Assembly: GCA_963920665.1 (NCBI GenBank)
Contig: OY987265.1
Span: 10,297,001-10,361,000, forward strand
Direction: 5' to 3'
Source: Straminergon stramineum
Lineage: Eukaryota; Streptophyta; Bryopsida; Hypnales; Calliergonaceae
DNA length: 64,000 nucleotides
Positions 34,318 to 47,196 of this stretch are shown here, piece after piece. Numbering within the stretch: the stretch's first letter is position 1; every line of letters begins with the position of its first letter. The notes under the pieces are model-generated. The model was not told the DNA's origin. It made no database searches and saw only the letters and a program-made list of their open reading frames with translations. The translations under genes and the position numbers were made by a program.

Positions 34318-34974
34318 TTAAAATGGAGCATGAAGTTTTATTGTGTAAATTCAATCTTTATGGCTATGCTCAATAAATACAACTTTCATTGCAACCTTTT
34401 TTCTTACAAACTTTCTATTCTAAAATAGGCCATTGTATTCTTGTTTTGTCTAGAAATTGCAAAAATTTTACCTTATATGTTGTGAGGATAATATTCTATT
34501 ACAAAATTTATAGATTAAATGAATGAAATCACCAAATTTCTCCAAAATAGTAGTAATTGAATGGAATCTTACAATGGGCTCTTTATTAAGTGAGAGCATA
34601 ATGAAGCACATTAAAGGACGGTTGTAGGGCATTAATAGAGTGGAAGTTGAAAGGATAATAAAAGTTCATTTGCCAACTCTTTTTTATAATTATGTCATTG
34701 AGCTTAAACAATTTTATTTTCCAACCAAATCTTAAATGTTGATATAAAAATGTGTCATATGTGGAAAAAATCTAGAACAAAACTACAAAAGGCACATTCT
34801 ACAATGCAAATAAACAACTAGAGCCCATTCTAAGACACAACATGGTGATCAATGCTTAAAAAGACACTTAATACTCCATTACTTTTGCCCCTTAACTTAC
34901 TATAAATTTATTTAGGCCTTGGAGAAGAAACATGGCCCACATAGACTAAAGATATAACCCATAAAAGGACCCTT

Positions 34975-35290
34975 TATGAAATTTAGTGTTTGCAACACTA
35001 GATATAAACTTTATCAATAAATGGCAACAACACCACTAATTTTACCAACACTAAATATTAGTATGAATACTAATTGTCAACTAAATGAGAATTATAATAT
35101 GTTACCATTGTTTCCACTGCACGAATAATGAAATTTGGTATTTGCAACACTAGTTATGAACTCTATCATTAAATGGCAACAACACCACTAATGTTACCAA
35201 CACTAAATGTTAGTATGAATACTAATTGTCAACAAATTGAGAATTATAATAAGTTACATGATAGGATAAGTAACACTAAATTACATTAAT
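34975..35290. repeat. Repeat R, two tandem copies of about 150 bp
   Basis: The segments starting near 34977 and 35130 are closely similar. Each contains AATGGCAACAACACCACTAA and GTATGAATACTAATTGTCAA. Together with 33030-33330 they form a three-copy local family of unknown origin. Confidence 0.75.
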
Positions 35291-35751
35291 TAGTATAATG
35301 CTACAACTAGCAAATACTATTATGAAGTTCACTATCTTATAGTGAGGCTCAAATTCACAATGTTGTTTTTATCAATTTGCACTGGAAGAAATGTGGGCCA
35401 CGAAGACTAAAGAAACCCACAAGAAGACCTAACATAACTAACTTGACTAGTTGTGGGTATTTCATGGCATGTTTCTAAGGCTATATAAAGTTATAAAGAT
35501 TTGTGAATAGGGTTGGAATAGCCTAGGGCCTTTGTTGTAGAAATGTGTTTTTTTATATAATCTCTTATATCCTTAAATATCCAAAATAATTATAAACCTA
35601 TTCCTAAACTCCCTTTTTTCCAAATCCCTATTTTGTAATTCCCAAGCCATAATCCCCTGGAAATCCTAGATCTAGCTTTCATTTAGCATAAATGCTGGAC
35701 AATACCTTCAAATGACTTGAAACTTCACTACAAAGTACATCAACTACTTAA

Positions 35752-35926
35752 CCCCTTACAATTTTTGACTATGTTTTTACCAAAAATGCTCTAAAACTGC
35801 AATTTCTAGTACAACTATCAAATTTTAGAAAAATAATATTTTTGGACACATGTAACCATTGGATCTTGTTGTATTCTAGTTTGGGAAGATGTGGAATTTT
35901 TAAATAGAAATTTCCACTACTAAAGA
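35752..35926. mobile_element. Family Z, copy 4, left end only
   Basis: After TTAA at 35748-35751 the element begins CCCCTTACAA and matches about the first 175 bp of 33369-34317. Homology stops near 35926, so the rest is deleted or replaced. Confidence 0.65.
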
Positions 35927-38900
35927 TGACCCATTGCCATCCATTTGGTTTGCACATATGTACAATAGACTTATCGGTTTCCAAAAAATAAAATAAAATT
36001 GAATGGCAAATCAAAAAATATTTACATGTATTTGGATCATACATTCATGAAAAAGACCTATTTGGAGCTGTCTAAATTAAAACATATAGCTCTCTTTTGT
36101 TTCTTATAGGTGGATCTATTATCTCATCCATTTGAATACTAATGTGAGTCTCTTAATTCTTTACACAATAATGGTAATCAAAAAGCTTTCCTAAAGATTT
36201 TGGAATAATGAATGGACCTTTTAGCAAGTGTAAAAATTGCATAGTTCATCTCATTTAATTCATAGAATTGGTAATCCAATTTCCAACTATAGTACCTTTG
36301 GGGTAGGTTGGTGGAAAATAATCATTTTTAAGAAACAACCGGAAAAAATAAAATGCAAGAGAGAAATTGCCAAATTCAAAATGAGGTAGATAAGAATGCC
36401 CCCACAAATTTCCAACACAATTGGAGCAAGAACTTGTTGTTGCAAGACATCAACATGACCAACACTCTACGAGGTGACCAATGGAGGAACCAGTTGAGGA
36501 GGTTCATAGGAGTTATTTAGAACCGACACGTGGAGAATGAGCTCAAATAGGCAACGGTTGTGAACAACTTTTGAGTCCGGTGACATGACGCCCACTTGAG
36601 AAACACCATATGAACACATGCACATCAACCAAAAAAATGAAAATTGATAATAAGCCATATATTCACATTACGACTAAGGTAGACAAACCCATTACCACCA
36701 ACCCTTTTTTTTTGCACCACGGGGCCAAATTGCACCATTTCAAAAGAAATGTCTACTTTTCACTAGAAAAAAATAATCTTTTTTCGCCATAAATTTTCCA
36801 TTTCCATTTAAAATGTGGATGAATTCGCCAAATTTTGGATGAAAAAGTGTATGAATACGATTGCAAAGTATTTTTTGGTCCAAAAGATGGATGAATGAAG
36901 AAATATAATACTTCACCAAATTTTAAGTGATCACCATCTTGGCACTTTCTCAAATTGTAAAAAAAAAGGGCTAATTACCACCCCTTGATCCAATACCACC
37001 CAAATGTAGGACGCTCATTGATTCTATGATGAGAATTTCTAATGGCAATACATGCCTTAATTCACATTAACTTTATAATAAGACATGTACTATAGTTTTA
37101 CATTCTCACTCTAGAATCAATGGGGACCCTACATTTGGATGGTATTCGATAAAGCTACCTTATTAGAACAACCAAGCTTCGATCAAAAGCATGTTGTACA
37201 AGAGTGGAATAGGAAAGATAGTTTGAAACTACAAGCAAGTTCAATGGCAAGAGTCTCAAGCATTCGTGGGTCCTGACCACGCTAAGGGGTCCTAATTGTC
37301 TTCTATAACATGAGTGCGATGTGTGTTCCAACTGAAGTGTTGTCACATAGTAAATGCAAGCATTATGTAAAAATATATTTTTGGGTGGATTTGATTACAA
37401 TAATTTAGTGCGAAATACGATGTCACTTGAAGTAGCTTCAAGATGACGGCTTATTCTTGACAAACTATAAAGAGGAGGGATTATTAAAGAGCTTCATGAA
37501 ATTGATATAATTCTCTTTGTTTTTCTTACTTTGGATTTTAGTATGTCGAATTGGAGGGTTTTTTCTGAGTCTCAAGATGAAGAACCTCAACTGGAGTTTG
37601 AATTTGAATTTTCCTTGTTACAATTGCCGGATCAACCTCTTCTGTCACTGAGTCTCACATCGCCACATGAGCATCCACAAGAAAAATCTGGACCTTATCA
37701 ATCGCCAAAGCAACCTCAATTAGAGCAACGATGTATGAGAACCTTCAATGTAATGCTCGAACGTTGGTGATTTTGTTGCAGGTTGGATGTATTGAACTCG
37801 GGAGTTGAAAAATGACATTTGAAGCGTGTTTTAAGGGTCTTAATGTTGGTCAATATTATTGTATGATTAGACTTATCAAGGGGAATTATGACCACCAACG
37901 TTGATTAGAAGGGCTAGTCAATCCTTTAACTAAAGCAGACCATGCAAAATATGTGGCAATTATCATAAAATGTGTCCTCAAGTTTATGAAGATGAAGTGA
38001 TATTCCAATTGAAACTCTATTTTTTATCTCAAATAGACATATGTTAAATCCTAGTTCTTTTATTTTGTATTTAGAAGTAATCTCAAATTTGATTTTGTAT
38101 ATGCGAAGCTATAGGAGGAAAAAATACAAATAGTTTGCTATCTAGTGACTTTGGGATGATTTATCTTCTAGCTAAGGATGTAGAATGAATTGAATGGTCA
38201 AAATAGTTGACCAATAGATGATAGGGGATCCACATGGATAAGGTATGGTCTGAAGTCCACTTGACTTGTGTGGTTAAAGTAAAAGATAAGGTGGAGAAAA
38301 AAGGAGGCACTATTCATCGTCTCTCTCGTTGTGTTTGTAAAGCTAAATGTTTGAGGAATCGTAGTGTGTTGAGTTTTATGAATTTTGAAATGAAAATTAG
38401 AGGAGTTGTGTATCATAATGTTGTAATTCAAAATTGATCTCACTTACTTGAATTAGAATTGGTATTCAAAAGTTGTACTAATTTGAGTAGAAGAAGGTCT
38501 GTTGCCTTCTATATAGAAGGGCAAAGACTTTGAACAACCACAGAAGACGAATAGGTCTTTTGTTTGTAATGAAACTTGGAGAGAGTAAATGAGATTTTTT
38601 TAGCTTTCTATAAATCTATCATTAATTCTATTTGGATTTTATATGAATGAGTTGTGAGTGTCGAAGTGAAGTAGGATCTATTGTTCTCAATTTCGAAGGC
38701 CGAAACTTCAGGCGGTAATAGAAGTTGAACAAAGTTTTAGATTCACTTGAGATTTGAAGGATGAGTGGAAAATTGTGTTATCTTTTCAAAAAGCTATCAC
38801 CCATATCATTTGGACTTGTATAACGTTGGTGGCATTAAATCAAAATTCAGTCAAGGAATTGGTGTTTAGAGGAGATTTTGAAAACTTGTATATTTTAGCT

Positions 38901-41238
38901 TGTGGCTTTCAATTTCATTGTAATATTTGTTGTTGTGGGTGACATGGGTCAAACCATTGCTTAGCCTCGTTTTGTGTTTTGGTGACAAAGTGAGATTGAT
39001 AGCCGACATGGTCGAAACTTGCTTTGTTCTCACGGTGAGGCTTGATTATTGGTCATCAAGAGTTTGAAATTTAGGAGCCAATCTTTTAGACGGTTCAACT
39101 CGTAGTCTAACCATTCCGTTTTATCCATCCGAGGCCTATGGTTTTTTATCACCTACCTTGACCGTTACACCCATTTAGAGCCCATAACAGAATACACCAA
39201 TAAGAAACAGTTCTACAACAATTTAGAAGATTCAACAAACAAGATTCAAGATTTTACATGAACACGTCTAGTTGTGTTTTTCAATCATTTCCGCTCGCAA
39301 CCAAGATCCCCATGATTTCCTGAGGCAAACCTCTCTCTACTCGACAATGCGTAAAACTCCGGTGCCTCCCTACATCAAATTTTTTGTTGCAATACGGCCA
39401 ATAGTCGTCCACCAGCTGCAACCAGTCAAAATTTGGAAATCTAGACAAACAACCATGTCCAAAGATAGCCTTGGAGCTAATTTAGGCACCATTGCCAAAT
39501 TTGAAGCTCAACACACCTTCTAACAAGTACACTAGGAGGCTCATGAATGGACCATTTAAGGGTTGGTCTGCCTTCTTCATGTAGTTTCTTAGATGGGATT
39601 ATTTATAGCTCATTTTTCAGACAAAGAGAAATAGATTCTGATTGTAACACAAGTTGTTTCGTATTTTTTGAAGCATTAAGAGCCTCCTATCTTACTTTGT
39701 TATGCTGCTTTTGTAAAATCGACCAGCTTCCCTTCAGTACTTTTCCTTCTAGGTTGGATAATATGAGACTACAATAGCAAAGCAAATAAACTTGAACAAT
39801 TTTTTTTGCACTTTTGGGGGATTGAAGGATTAATGACCAAGGTTTTATAAACAAAGAGAATATCCAGTATTAGCCAAAAAGGCCAAAATGAAATCCAATT
39901 ACTATCATCCATCGAGAAATTTTTTGATGGAAGACTGAGGGAGATATTCTTTAAATACATAGTGTGAATGAAAGGTACAGAGGTTGTTTTTATAATGAAA
40001 TCCATTGTCCATCATGAATTCTCAAAGGTGAGCTCAAACGGTATGAGATAATTTAAAGATGAGAGCTTAACTATGAGAGGTTGAGCCCTCACTAATCCTA
40101 ATTTACATAGCCCATATAGATTATTTTACTTCCTACCACCCCACTTGTATAAACAACTTGACTACACAAATCTTTGGTTACCTAGGTAAGGGACTTTAGA
40201 AACTAGATGCCAAAAGTGTTGAATTTTTTCAATATAATGTTTAATTTTTTAGAAATAAAATTATAAAGTCTTCAACCTACTTTGGGAACTTTGATTAATT
40301 ATTCAACATCAATGTACTAACCCTATCTTGAAGGTATTGTAATTCAACAATCAATTGTCGTAACATAAACCCTATTACAATTTTCACTACTAACATTGGA
40401 ATACAATTGGGGCTTGAATTCAAGGTTTCAATTGGACTTGGGAGATTTTGGGTTTATCTAACCAAGGAGGTCCATAAAGTAACAAGGTTCTAAAAGCATT
40501 TTATAATGTGAACATACATATTGCTTTCTTCAATATACTAATCGCATTCGTTAATGTACCCAAAGTAAACATATTAGTAGATGGATGCTTTTAAAGCATC
40601 AACTTCAAAACTCATAAATAATTCCATGAAGGTTCAAAAAATACAAAACAACTTGCATTAAGGTAGACCAACTCATTACCACCAATTGCCTATTTTGCCA
40701 TCCTACTATTGGCTCCATTTCCAATATGAAACTCATCCAAATCCGTCCACTACATGACAAAATGAGCGCATTAATGACAAGAAGGGGTAACATAACACTT
40801 TCTTTATTGGTGAATACTTAATTGCTAATAAATACATGGAATGGCAGTTATAGGTTGTTTATAGGACGTTTATGAGTCTAGTCTATTGGTAGTTTTATAA
40901 TTTCAAGGCTAACCACTTTAGAAATTCATAGAAATTACAATTTTCATTGAAAAATTATAATTCTAGATGGGTTTGATTTATGAAACATGCACGCACCTCT
41001 AGAAAAATATTTTCCCCTCTTGGAATTGGCCCCAAGATATTCAGATTGCAAATCAAAGTGGTGATAAGATTGTTTGCCTTAGATGCAAATCTTTTTTAAA
41101 CAAATGGAAATCCATTGCAAAGCAATGATTTCATTCATTTTTTAAAGAAAAATTTACTAATTTCTTTTACTTTCAAGAAGTCAAACTCCCCCAAATTGCA
41201 AATGAGCTGGTAAATGATGACTTCATACACCTTGCCTT
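35927..41238. other. Long spacer without a supported gene
   Basis: I see no gene family, RNA or bounded transposon in these 5.3 kb. Short frames such as 37531-37770 (Glu/Gln/Pro-rich, 79 codons) lack recognisable motifs. A block near 39.99-40.08 kb recurs around 50.95-51.12 kb and marks an undefined dispersed repeat. The stretch 37.5-39.2 kb is less AT-rich and could be an old retroelement, but no reverse transcriptase motif or LTR pair was found. Confidence 0.4.
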
Positions 41239-41240
41239 TA

Positions 41241-41771
41241 AGGTAAATCAGCCCATGACAAGCCAACTCTCTAATGTAGACACCTACAAAACCACCCATT
41301 ACATTCTTCCATCATTTCATGGTAAGACACTAAGACTTTAATCTTGAAAATGAAATTAGGACTTCACTAGGTAGGTTAATGGCCAAAATTAGTGCTTAGG
41401 GTGATGGTGATGGAGTTATTAGTGATTGATTCAGGAACTTCCACCTTTCTGGTGTATATTCATTACAAGAACTAAATTTTTTATTCTTTTATGTCATGCC
41501 CACGTTAGGAAATATTGTTACTACTTTAGGTGGTATGATGACCATAATGGGTATACTTTTTGATGGTTTTGGAGTAGTCTACAAACTGTTTAGGCTAACT
41601 CGACAATACACTTCAAAAATTCAGAAAAAATTCATACTTTGTCAAAAAAATAAAATTTCAGTTGCTCTCTCTATTTCTCATGTTTTTCTTTATACGGTAA
41701 AAAGATTCAAAATTTTCGAAATTGTGAACAATGCAAACCAGTCATTTTGCCTGTCATAGGTTGGCTTACCT
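41241..41771. mobile_element. MITE family Y, copy 2
   Basis: This 531-bp element between TA dinucleotides has termini AGGTAAATCAGCCCATGACA and, inverted, AGGTAAGCCAACCTATGACA. It is homologous throughout to 4948-5490 in the same orientation. It carries no gene. Confidence 0.78.
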
Positions 41772-41773
41772 TA

Positions 41774-44189
41774 ATTTATCCCACCAACTGACAAGAAGTT
41801 GTTTAGCCATCTTGACACTCTGACTCTCTACTTGACAAAGAAGAATACCGACAACAATTTGTCTAAGCTTATTTAGTCATGAACTCCACCAAGTCTATCT
41901 CATTGACTAGTATATGCCATAGATTCTCTTTTGCTGACTTGAATATTCCCTTGAATGGAAATCAAATTGAACTATCCTAAACTAATTTCAAATAGAACTA
42001 CATTTTGAATTTTGATTAATGTGTGTGACTATATTTTACAAGAAATCTCTCAAGAACTATCATTTCTACTACAAAAAGCCAAATATTGGAGGATTTGATT
42101 TGATTTGTATTTACCCCATCTAATAGGATCTTGCACAAAATTAGTAAGTGAATTTGTAGAAGAAGTTTGAGAAACTTTGACCATGTAGATTGCAAGATAC
42201 TACATGTGTAGGTCAATGTTTTTGCACCTCAATGATGAAATAATTTAATTTTTAGAGTTCAAAAAGTTGGCAACATAATTTGATTTTCAAGATTTTGGCA
42301 AGTCATCCTTCCTAATTTTTTGAGGTTCCCACTCGCACATTGTGATGTTTCAATGTCATTCCAGCTATGTTTTGCCCTTTCCACTTTTTAAAGCAACCAT
42401 TTTCTACTCATGTATAAATGTTTCTTATTCTTTCCAAATTTCCTTCAGAATAATTTTAGAATATTCAACATTTTCAGTAATCAGATTTTTCATATTTTTC
42501 AGAAATTGTTGTACAATTTTTTATATTTTAGACATGTTCAAATTCTTCCCTAATTATTTACAAAATTGCTCTACATATAGGGTACCCTAGGTAGGGTATC
42601 AACATTTAATGCAAAAAAAAATAGTTTGTTTTACTCTTTTCTATTCTAGATTATAAAATGTGAATCTTCCTAGCTTGAAATTTTTCTATACTAATTTTTG
42701 AGATAAAAATCTCCTATAGTGGATAATTGAGTTGAGAATCTTGGAAAAAAGAAAAACTAGATTTTCATAGTTTAATAAATTGTTAAGCTCAATCCTAAAA
42801 TGAGATTATTCTATAAGCAATTTAAAACATAGAGATCTTTTCTTTCCTTTAAATTGTAGAAATTACATTCATAAACAAAATAATCCTAAATGATATTTTT
42901 TAGGAAATTACTTAAATTCCCTCTGAAACAAGGTTCTTCATAAATTTCATATCAATTATCCAAATGCAATGAAGAAAAGCTTTTCAAATAGATTTTAAAA
43001 AATTCTATGAAAAATTAATTTCTAAAAACACTACTTTGAGTCTTTTGTATTTATTTAGGAGCCTAGGCTCCCCTATTCTTGCTTTAAGTGGATGCCATCT
43101 TTATATTATTGTTACAAATGGACAATAAAAATTAGAATTATTTTATTATTTTATTTGTTTTACAAATTAAAACATCCCAAAATTTCAGAGTGAATATCCC
43201 CATTAAATTCACCAATTTCAAGTTCAAAGTTCTTAAACTTCAAAATGTAGTTTTTTCTAGCCCTTTTGAAAGGTGAAGTTTGGTCTTTTAACGTTGAAAG
43301 AAGCAAAAGCAGTCTAAGATGACAAGTTTTTGACAAAGAATTATCTGAAATGACAATAGCCATATTATTGCTACTTCAACTTATCAATTTGTGAGAACTT
43401 GTCAATTTTTTGTCAAATTTGTAATTGATGTTTGGTTATCTTCTCCCTATTTGCCAAAAATCTAATGATTCCATTAGATTTTTTATACATTTACCTATTC
43501 ATTAATTGCCATAAATATCTTAGCTTGAGTTATGTATAGAAGTCAAGCTCTCTTTATATAAATAGAGTGGTAGGAGGTAAAACAACTCATGTGGGATATG
43601 TCATTTAGAAGTCGCAAGAGTTCAACCGCTTATAGTTAAGTTTAAAATAGGAATTGTATTAAAACTAGAATTTTAGACCTCATTTAGGCATAGTAACATA
43701 ACTTTTCAAAAAAAATTGACCTAAGAAAAGGTGGGAAATCAATTTAAGTTTCATGTCCAAGAATCCATTTGATATTTTGATCATTCAATCAAAAGTTATA
43801 AACAAATTTTAGAGAGGCCACAACAAATTTCAATGGTTCATGAAGTGTTATGAAGCAACGGTAATTGATTGTGTAGTATATGCATTTTTGCTCAATATAT
43901 GAAGGTTTAAATTTAAAGGGATTTCAATTTTGATATTCTATCTTTTGCAAAAAATAGGAACACTTGTAACCATTGATTAGGCCATCATGCTAGCATAGCA
44001 ATGGGACAACTAATAAAACAGAGTATTAGAGAATAGAAGTTGACAAAAATTCTAACAAAGTGACAAAATAGTTGATAGAATTTTGTTAAATTATTAGACA
44101 AATCTACAGTTTCCCATTGACAAAGCAAGTGACACTTTTATCAATTTTTCTATCAAATAGGACATAGTTTCCCTTGGAGTGATAGTTTC
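41774..44189. other. AT-rich spacer
   Basis: No supported gene. A block near 43.57-43.76 kb is related to sequences near 28.68-28.86 kb and 51.05-51.13 kb (the word TTTCATACCTCATTTNGGCA and neighbours), so it is a dispersed repeat of unknown type. Confidence 0.4.
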
Positions 44190-44274
44190 CATATGTTGGG
44201 CAACCCCTAAACTAAATCCTATCTTAGACCGCCATCATCACTCTATGTAAATCTCTAAAAGCAATATGTACCTA

Positions 44275-45912
44275 CAATGACTCACAAAAGTACTTGGCCG
44301 TTGCCTGTGATCGTGAAAATTGGACATAAGCTCTTAGACTAGTGAGAAATAATAAGCAAGATTTGTCATAGATACCATACAAGTTGTCAAGAACATGTTA
44401 TCAAAAATTTGTGAAAAAAAAAAAATCGAAATGGTAAAAAAGAAATTGAAAGAAGTATGCAAAAAGCATGGCCAAGAACTTATGTTGATTAAGTAGGAAA
44501 TCATGATAACACAAAGAAAACTCAAAATGAAAAGCTAGTAAATAGCAAATGCTACATATGTACAACAACTACATGTCTACCAACGTGTGTATCCACCCTT
44601 AGCTGCAAGAAGATCAACCATCCTTGTTGGCATTGTGCAGATTAGCTTCTGCACAAATTCTACTTCAATGTTTTGCCAAACAACTTGGATCTTCTCCCAC
44701 AAGTCATCTCTACTTTTGGGTGAATCACCAAACAATCGTAAGCGTCTATCTATTTCATTCCACAAGTGTTTGATAGGATTTAGGTCGGAAGATTGTGGTG
44801 GCCACTCCATCACAGAGAAATCATGTTGACCTAGCCATCATTGTATAAGACCAAATGTATGCTTTGGGTTGTTATCATGCTAAAAAATCACTTCTGCCTC
44901 ATCGAGACCTTGTCTCTCAATAATACCCAACAATTGCAAATCTAAAATGTCAAGATAAACTTGCGAATTCATAATGCCATCAATGCGGTGAAGGTTTCCT
45001 ACACCTACCCTACTCATGCATCTCTATACCATGATGCTACTTCCACCATGTTTAACCGTATGTTGCACATGACAATCACGAAGAGGCTCTGTAGGATTTC
45101 TCCAATACCATTGACGACCATCTAAACCAAAAACATTGAACTTGTACTCATTTGACCAAATGACATGACTCCAGTTTTCTACATCATGGTCATGTGAAGC
45201 CTTCACCCACTGTAAATGCTTTTGCCTATGCCTCTTTGTCAACAATGGTTTCTTCCTCTTCACTCTAGCACCAAGCCCTTTCCTCCAAAAACTTCTACGG
45301 ACAATCTCATCAAACAAACAAAGACCTTGAGCTCTCAAACTACGACCTAGAGCTGCCACAGTCCTTGATTTCAACTAATTGAGAGTCTTCACAGCAAGCC
45401 TCTCATCCCGAATGCTCAAAAGACGTGGTCTCCCAAATCATGGACGATCAGACACCTCCTCATTTTCTCTGAACCAAACTAGAATGTGGCCAACTGTACT
45501 ACAAGGAATGTGAAGATGGACGGCTAGGAAACGTTGTGAAAACCCTTGCTCACTCAATGCTATGACTTGGGAACGCTCATGAAAACTTGTTTTCTTCATC
45601 ATGACCACTAGAAATGTGAAGAATCTCAACTTAACACTATTGGAAGCTCTCAATCATCTATACACTCAATGGAAACAGAAGTGGAAGAAAAAGTCACTAT
45701 TGTCAACATATGTAGTTGGCCACCCTTGAGATTATTTGAACCACTCCCGCAAAAACGTACCACTTGGATTACGCAAAGGAAGCCATCTAATACTGCATTA
45801 TATGATGTTGATTAACCCTAATTAATTTGGGAGGTAGCTTCATTATCCTCACTCTACAATTGCATGCCAAATGGATTCACAAGTAGTGGCCAAGTACTTT
45901 TGTGAGTCACTA
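44275..45912 (-). mobile_element. Tc1/mariner transposon, 1638 bp, with TA target duplication
   Basis: Inverted termini share TGACTCACAAAAGTACTTGG followed by CC. The element is flanked by TA at 44273-44274 and 45913-45914. It holds one decayed transposase gene reading leftward. The uninterrupted repeat copy at 57.3 kb serves as an empty-site reference and supports these exact ends. Confidence 0.9.
44577..45602 (-). pseudogene. Tc1-like DDE transposase, decayed
   Basis: The gene would cut and paste its own element. Reading leftward, an N-terminal helix-turn-helix (SEQGFSQRFLAVHLHIPCST near 45500-45560) is followed by the RNase-H-like core, with WSNEYKFNVFGLDGRQWYWR, then QHDNNPKHT-like and SSDLNPIKHLWNEI. 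At least three stops interrupt it: two lie in the 44840-44890 stretch, one just before HDNNPKHT and one about ten codons later, and another lies near 45375. Two catalytic positions are changed: the first Asp is Asn (WSNE for the usual SDE) and the Glu of NPIEHLW is Lys. Only the middle Asp survives. It cannot be active. The changes are C-to-T or G-to-A, as expected from decay of methylated cytosine. Confidence 0.88.
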
Positions 45913-46124
45913 TATGTAGAAGAAACAATTCTAGAACATCTACCTAACAAACTTTGATCTTTCATAACTTTTGCATACAATATCCAAGTGATGTTGCAAT
46001 CTCTGGTGCACTCGAACCTCCTTTCACTTGCCAACAAGAAAATATCAAATTTTTGCCAATCTAATAATAGTAAGTATACATATATAGTAGCCAAAAGTAG
46101 TGGTTTGGAGGTGCCCACCTTATA

Positions 46125-47076
46125 TACCAATGTGTTTGCAACATTTGGAGAACTTGCCATGTAGCATCCTCAACTCCACATTGCTTCTGGTCTATGCACC
46201 ATGGCTTTTTCTTTTGGCTTTTTGATGCTAGATTGTACCAAAAAAAATAATTTGACTAAAAAATGGCAAAAAAATGGGAAGTTTTTCATCATAAAACTTT
46301 GAATTGAAGAAAAGACTTGGATGAAATTGCCAAATTGTAAATGAAAATAGAATCATGGACATGTGATATGTGCTAATATGATATGTTCTATCCAGTATGT
46401 GGATGAATGTTGAAATTTGGAGCACCACTATAACATTTTATATCACCACTTTGGGACTTCATAAAAAATGAAAACAAAACAAAACCCTGCTAGGTACCCA
46501 AATGGGCAGACGGTGCTGCCGCTAAAGGTGGCGGCGACAAGATCGAAACGCCGCGGCGGGCAGCAGGCTCGGACACATTATCCTCTAGACTTGCGCGTAT
46601 TCAATCTAGTTTTAATTTGTATTAAAACGAAAGAGCATTTCCAGTTGCAACACACATATCTGGGTGACACCGTTTCCAAAGGATGTGTCCCACGGGTAGC
46701 ACTCTTTCAGTCACTGATCCGTCCTCACTCCCTGCCTGCTGACCCCTGAAGCGATTCCACCCACAGCACTATTCGGAGGTCAAGCGAATTCTGGTACATT
46801 CACACAACATTATATCTTGATGGTGGTATGCATGTAATGGTTGAACACAGGCTAGGAGAAATCCAAAATGTCAGTCCATCTGTGGAATGTTTATCTCAGT
46901 AATTTTTCAAGAATTTCATGATATTCAATGTCCAGGGCTTAGATCTCCTGTCAAATTAATGACTACGGAGTCGACATGCGTGGGGAGCTAGCTGGCCAAT
47001 GTTGCTAGACGCTGAACATCTGTTGGATTCGTATTCATTATTGTGGCAAATTATTGGCAATGGGCCGAGACCACTC
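46125..47076. other. Spacer upstream of the LEA-like gene
   Basis: The left part is AT-rich. A GC-rich patch at about 46495-46600 breaks sharply from its surroundings and may be a small insertion, but I found no ends for it. The 93-codon frame there (46468-46749) is not recognisable. Confidence 0.4.
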
Positions 47077-47083
47077 TATATAT
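47077..47083 (+). promoter_or_regulatory. Putative TATA box of the LEA-like gene
   Basis: TATATAT lies about 115 bp upstream of the proposed ATG at 47197. It would give a leader of some 85 bases. The position supports the choice of first exon. Confidence 0.45.
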
Positions 47084-47196
47084 TCGATTGAAATTTTTGA
47101 GCTGAGTCTTTGTCGTGAAATTTGGGGCTGACAAGAAGAGATTGATTCTACGTCTTGGATTCTGGCCGGTTATGGCAGTGATTTGGGTTGGCGAAG

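Larger units (their letters stand above)
44190..46120. mobile_element. Repeat family X, copy 2, interrupted by the Tc1 element
   Basis: The left flank (about 44190-44274) and right flank (45913-46120) of the Tc1 element join to make a sequence matching 57239-57522. The right terminus is GTGCCCACCT followed by TA. Aligning the joined flanks to the intact copy needs one TA removed, which fixes the Tc1 insertion point. Confidence 0.7.

Noticed and set aside
37500..39240. A possible degraded LTR retrotransposon
   Set aside because: I found no paired LTRs, primer-binding site, or reverse transcriptase or integrase motif in any frame.
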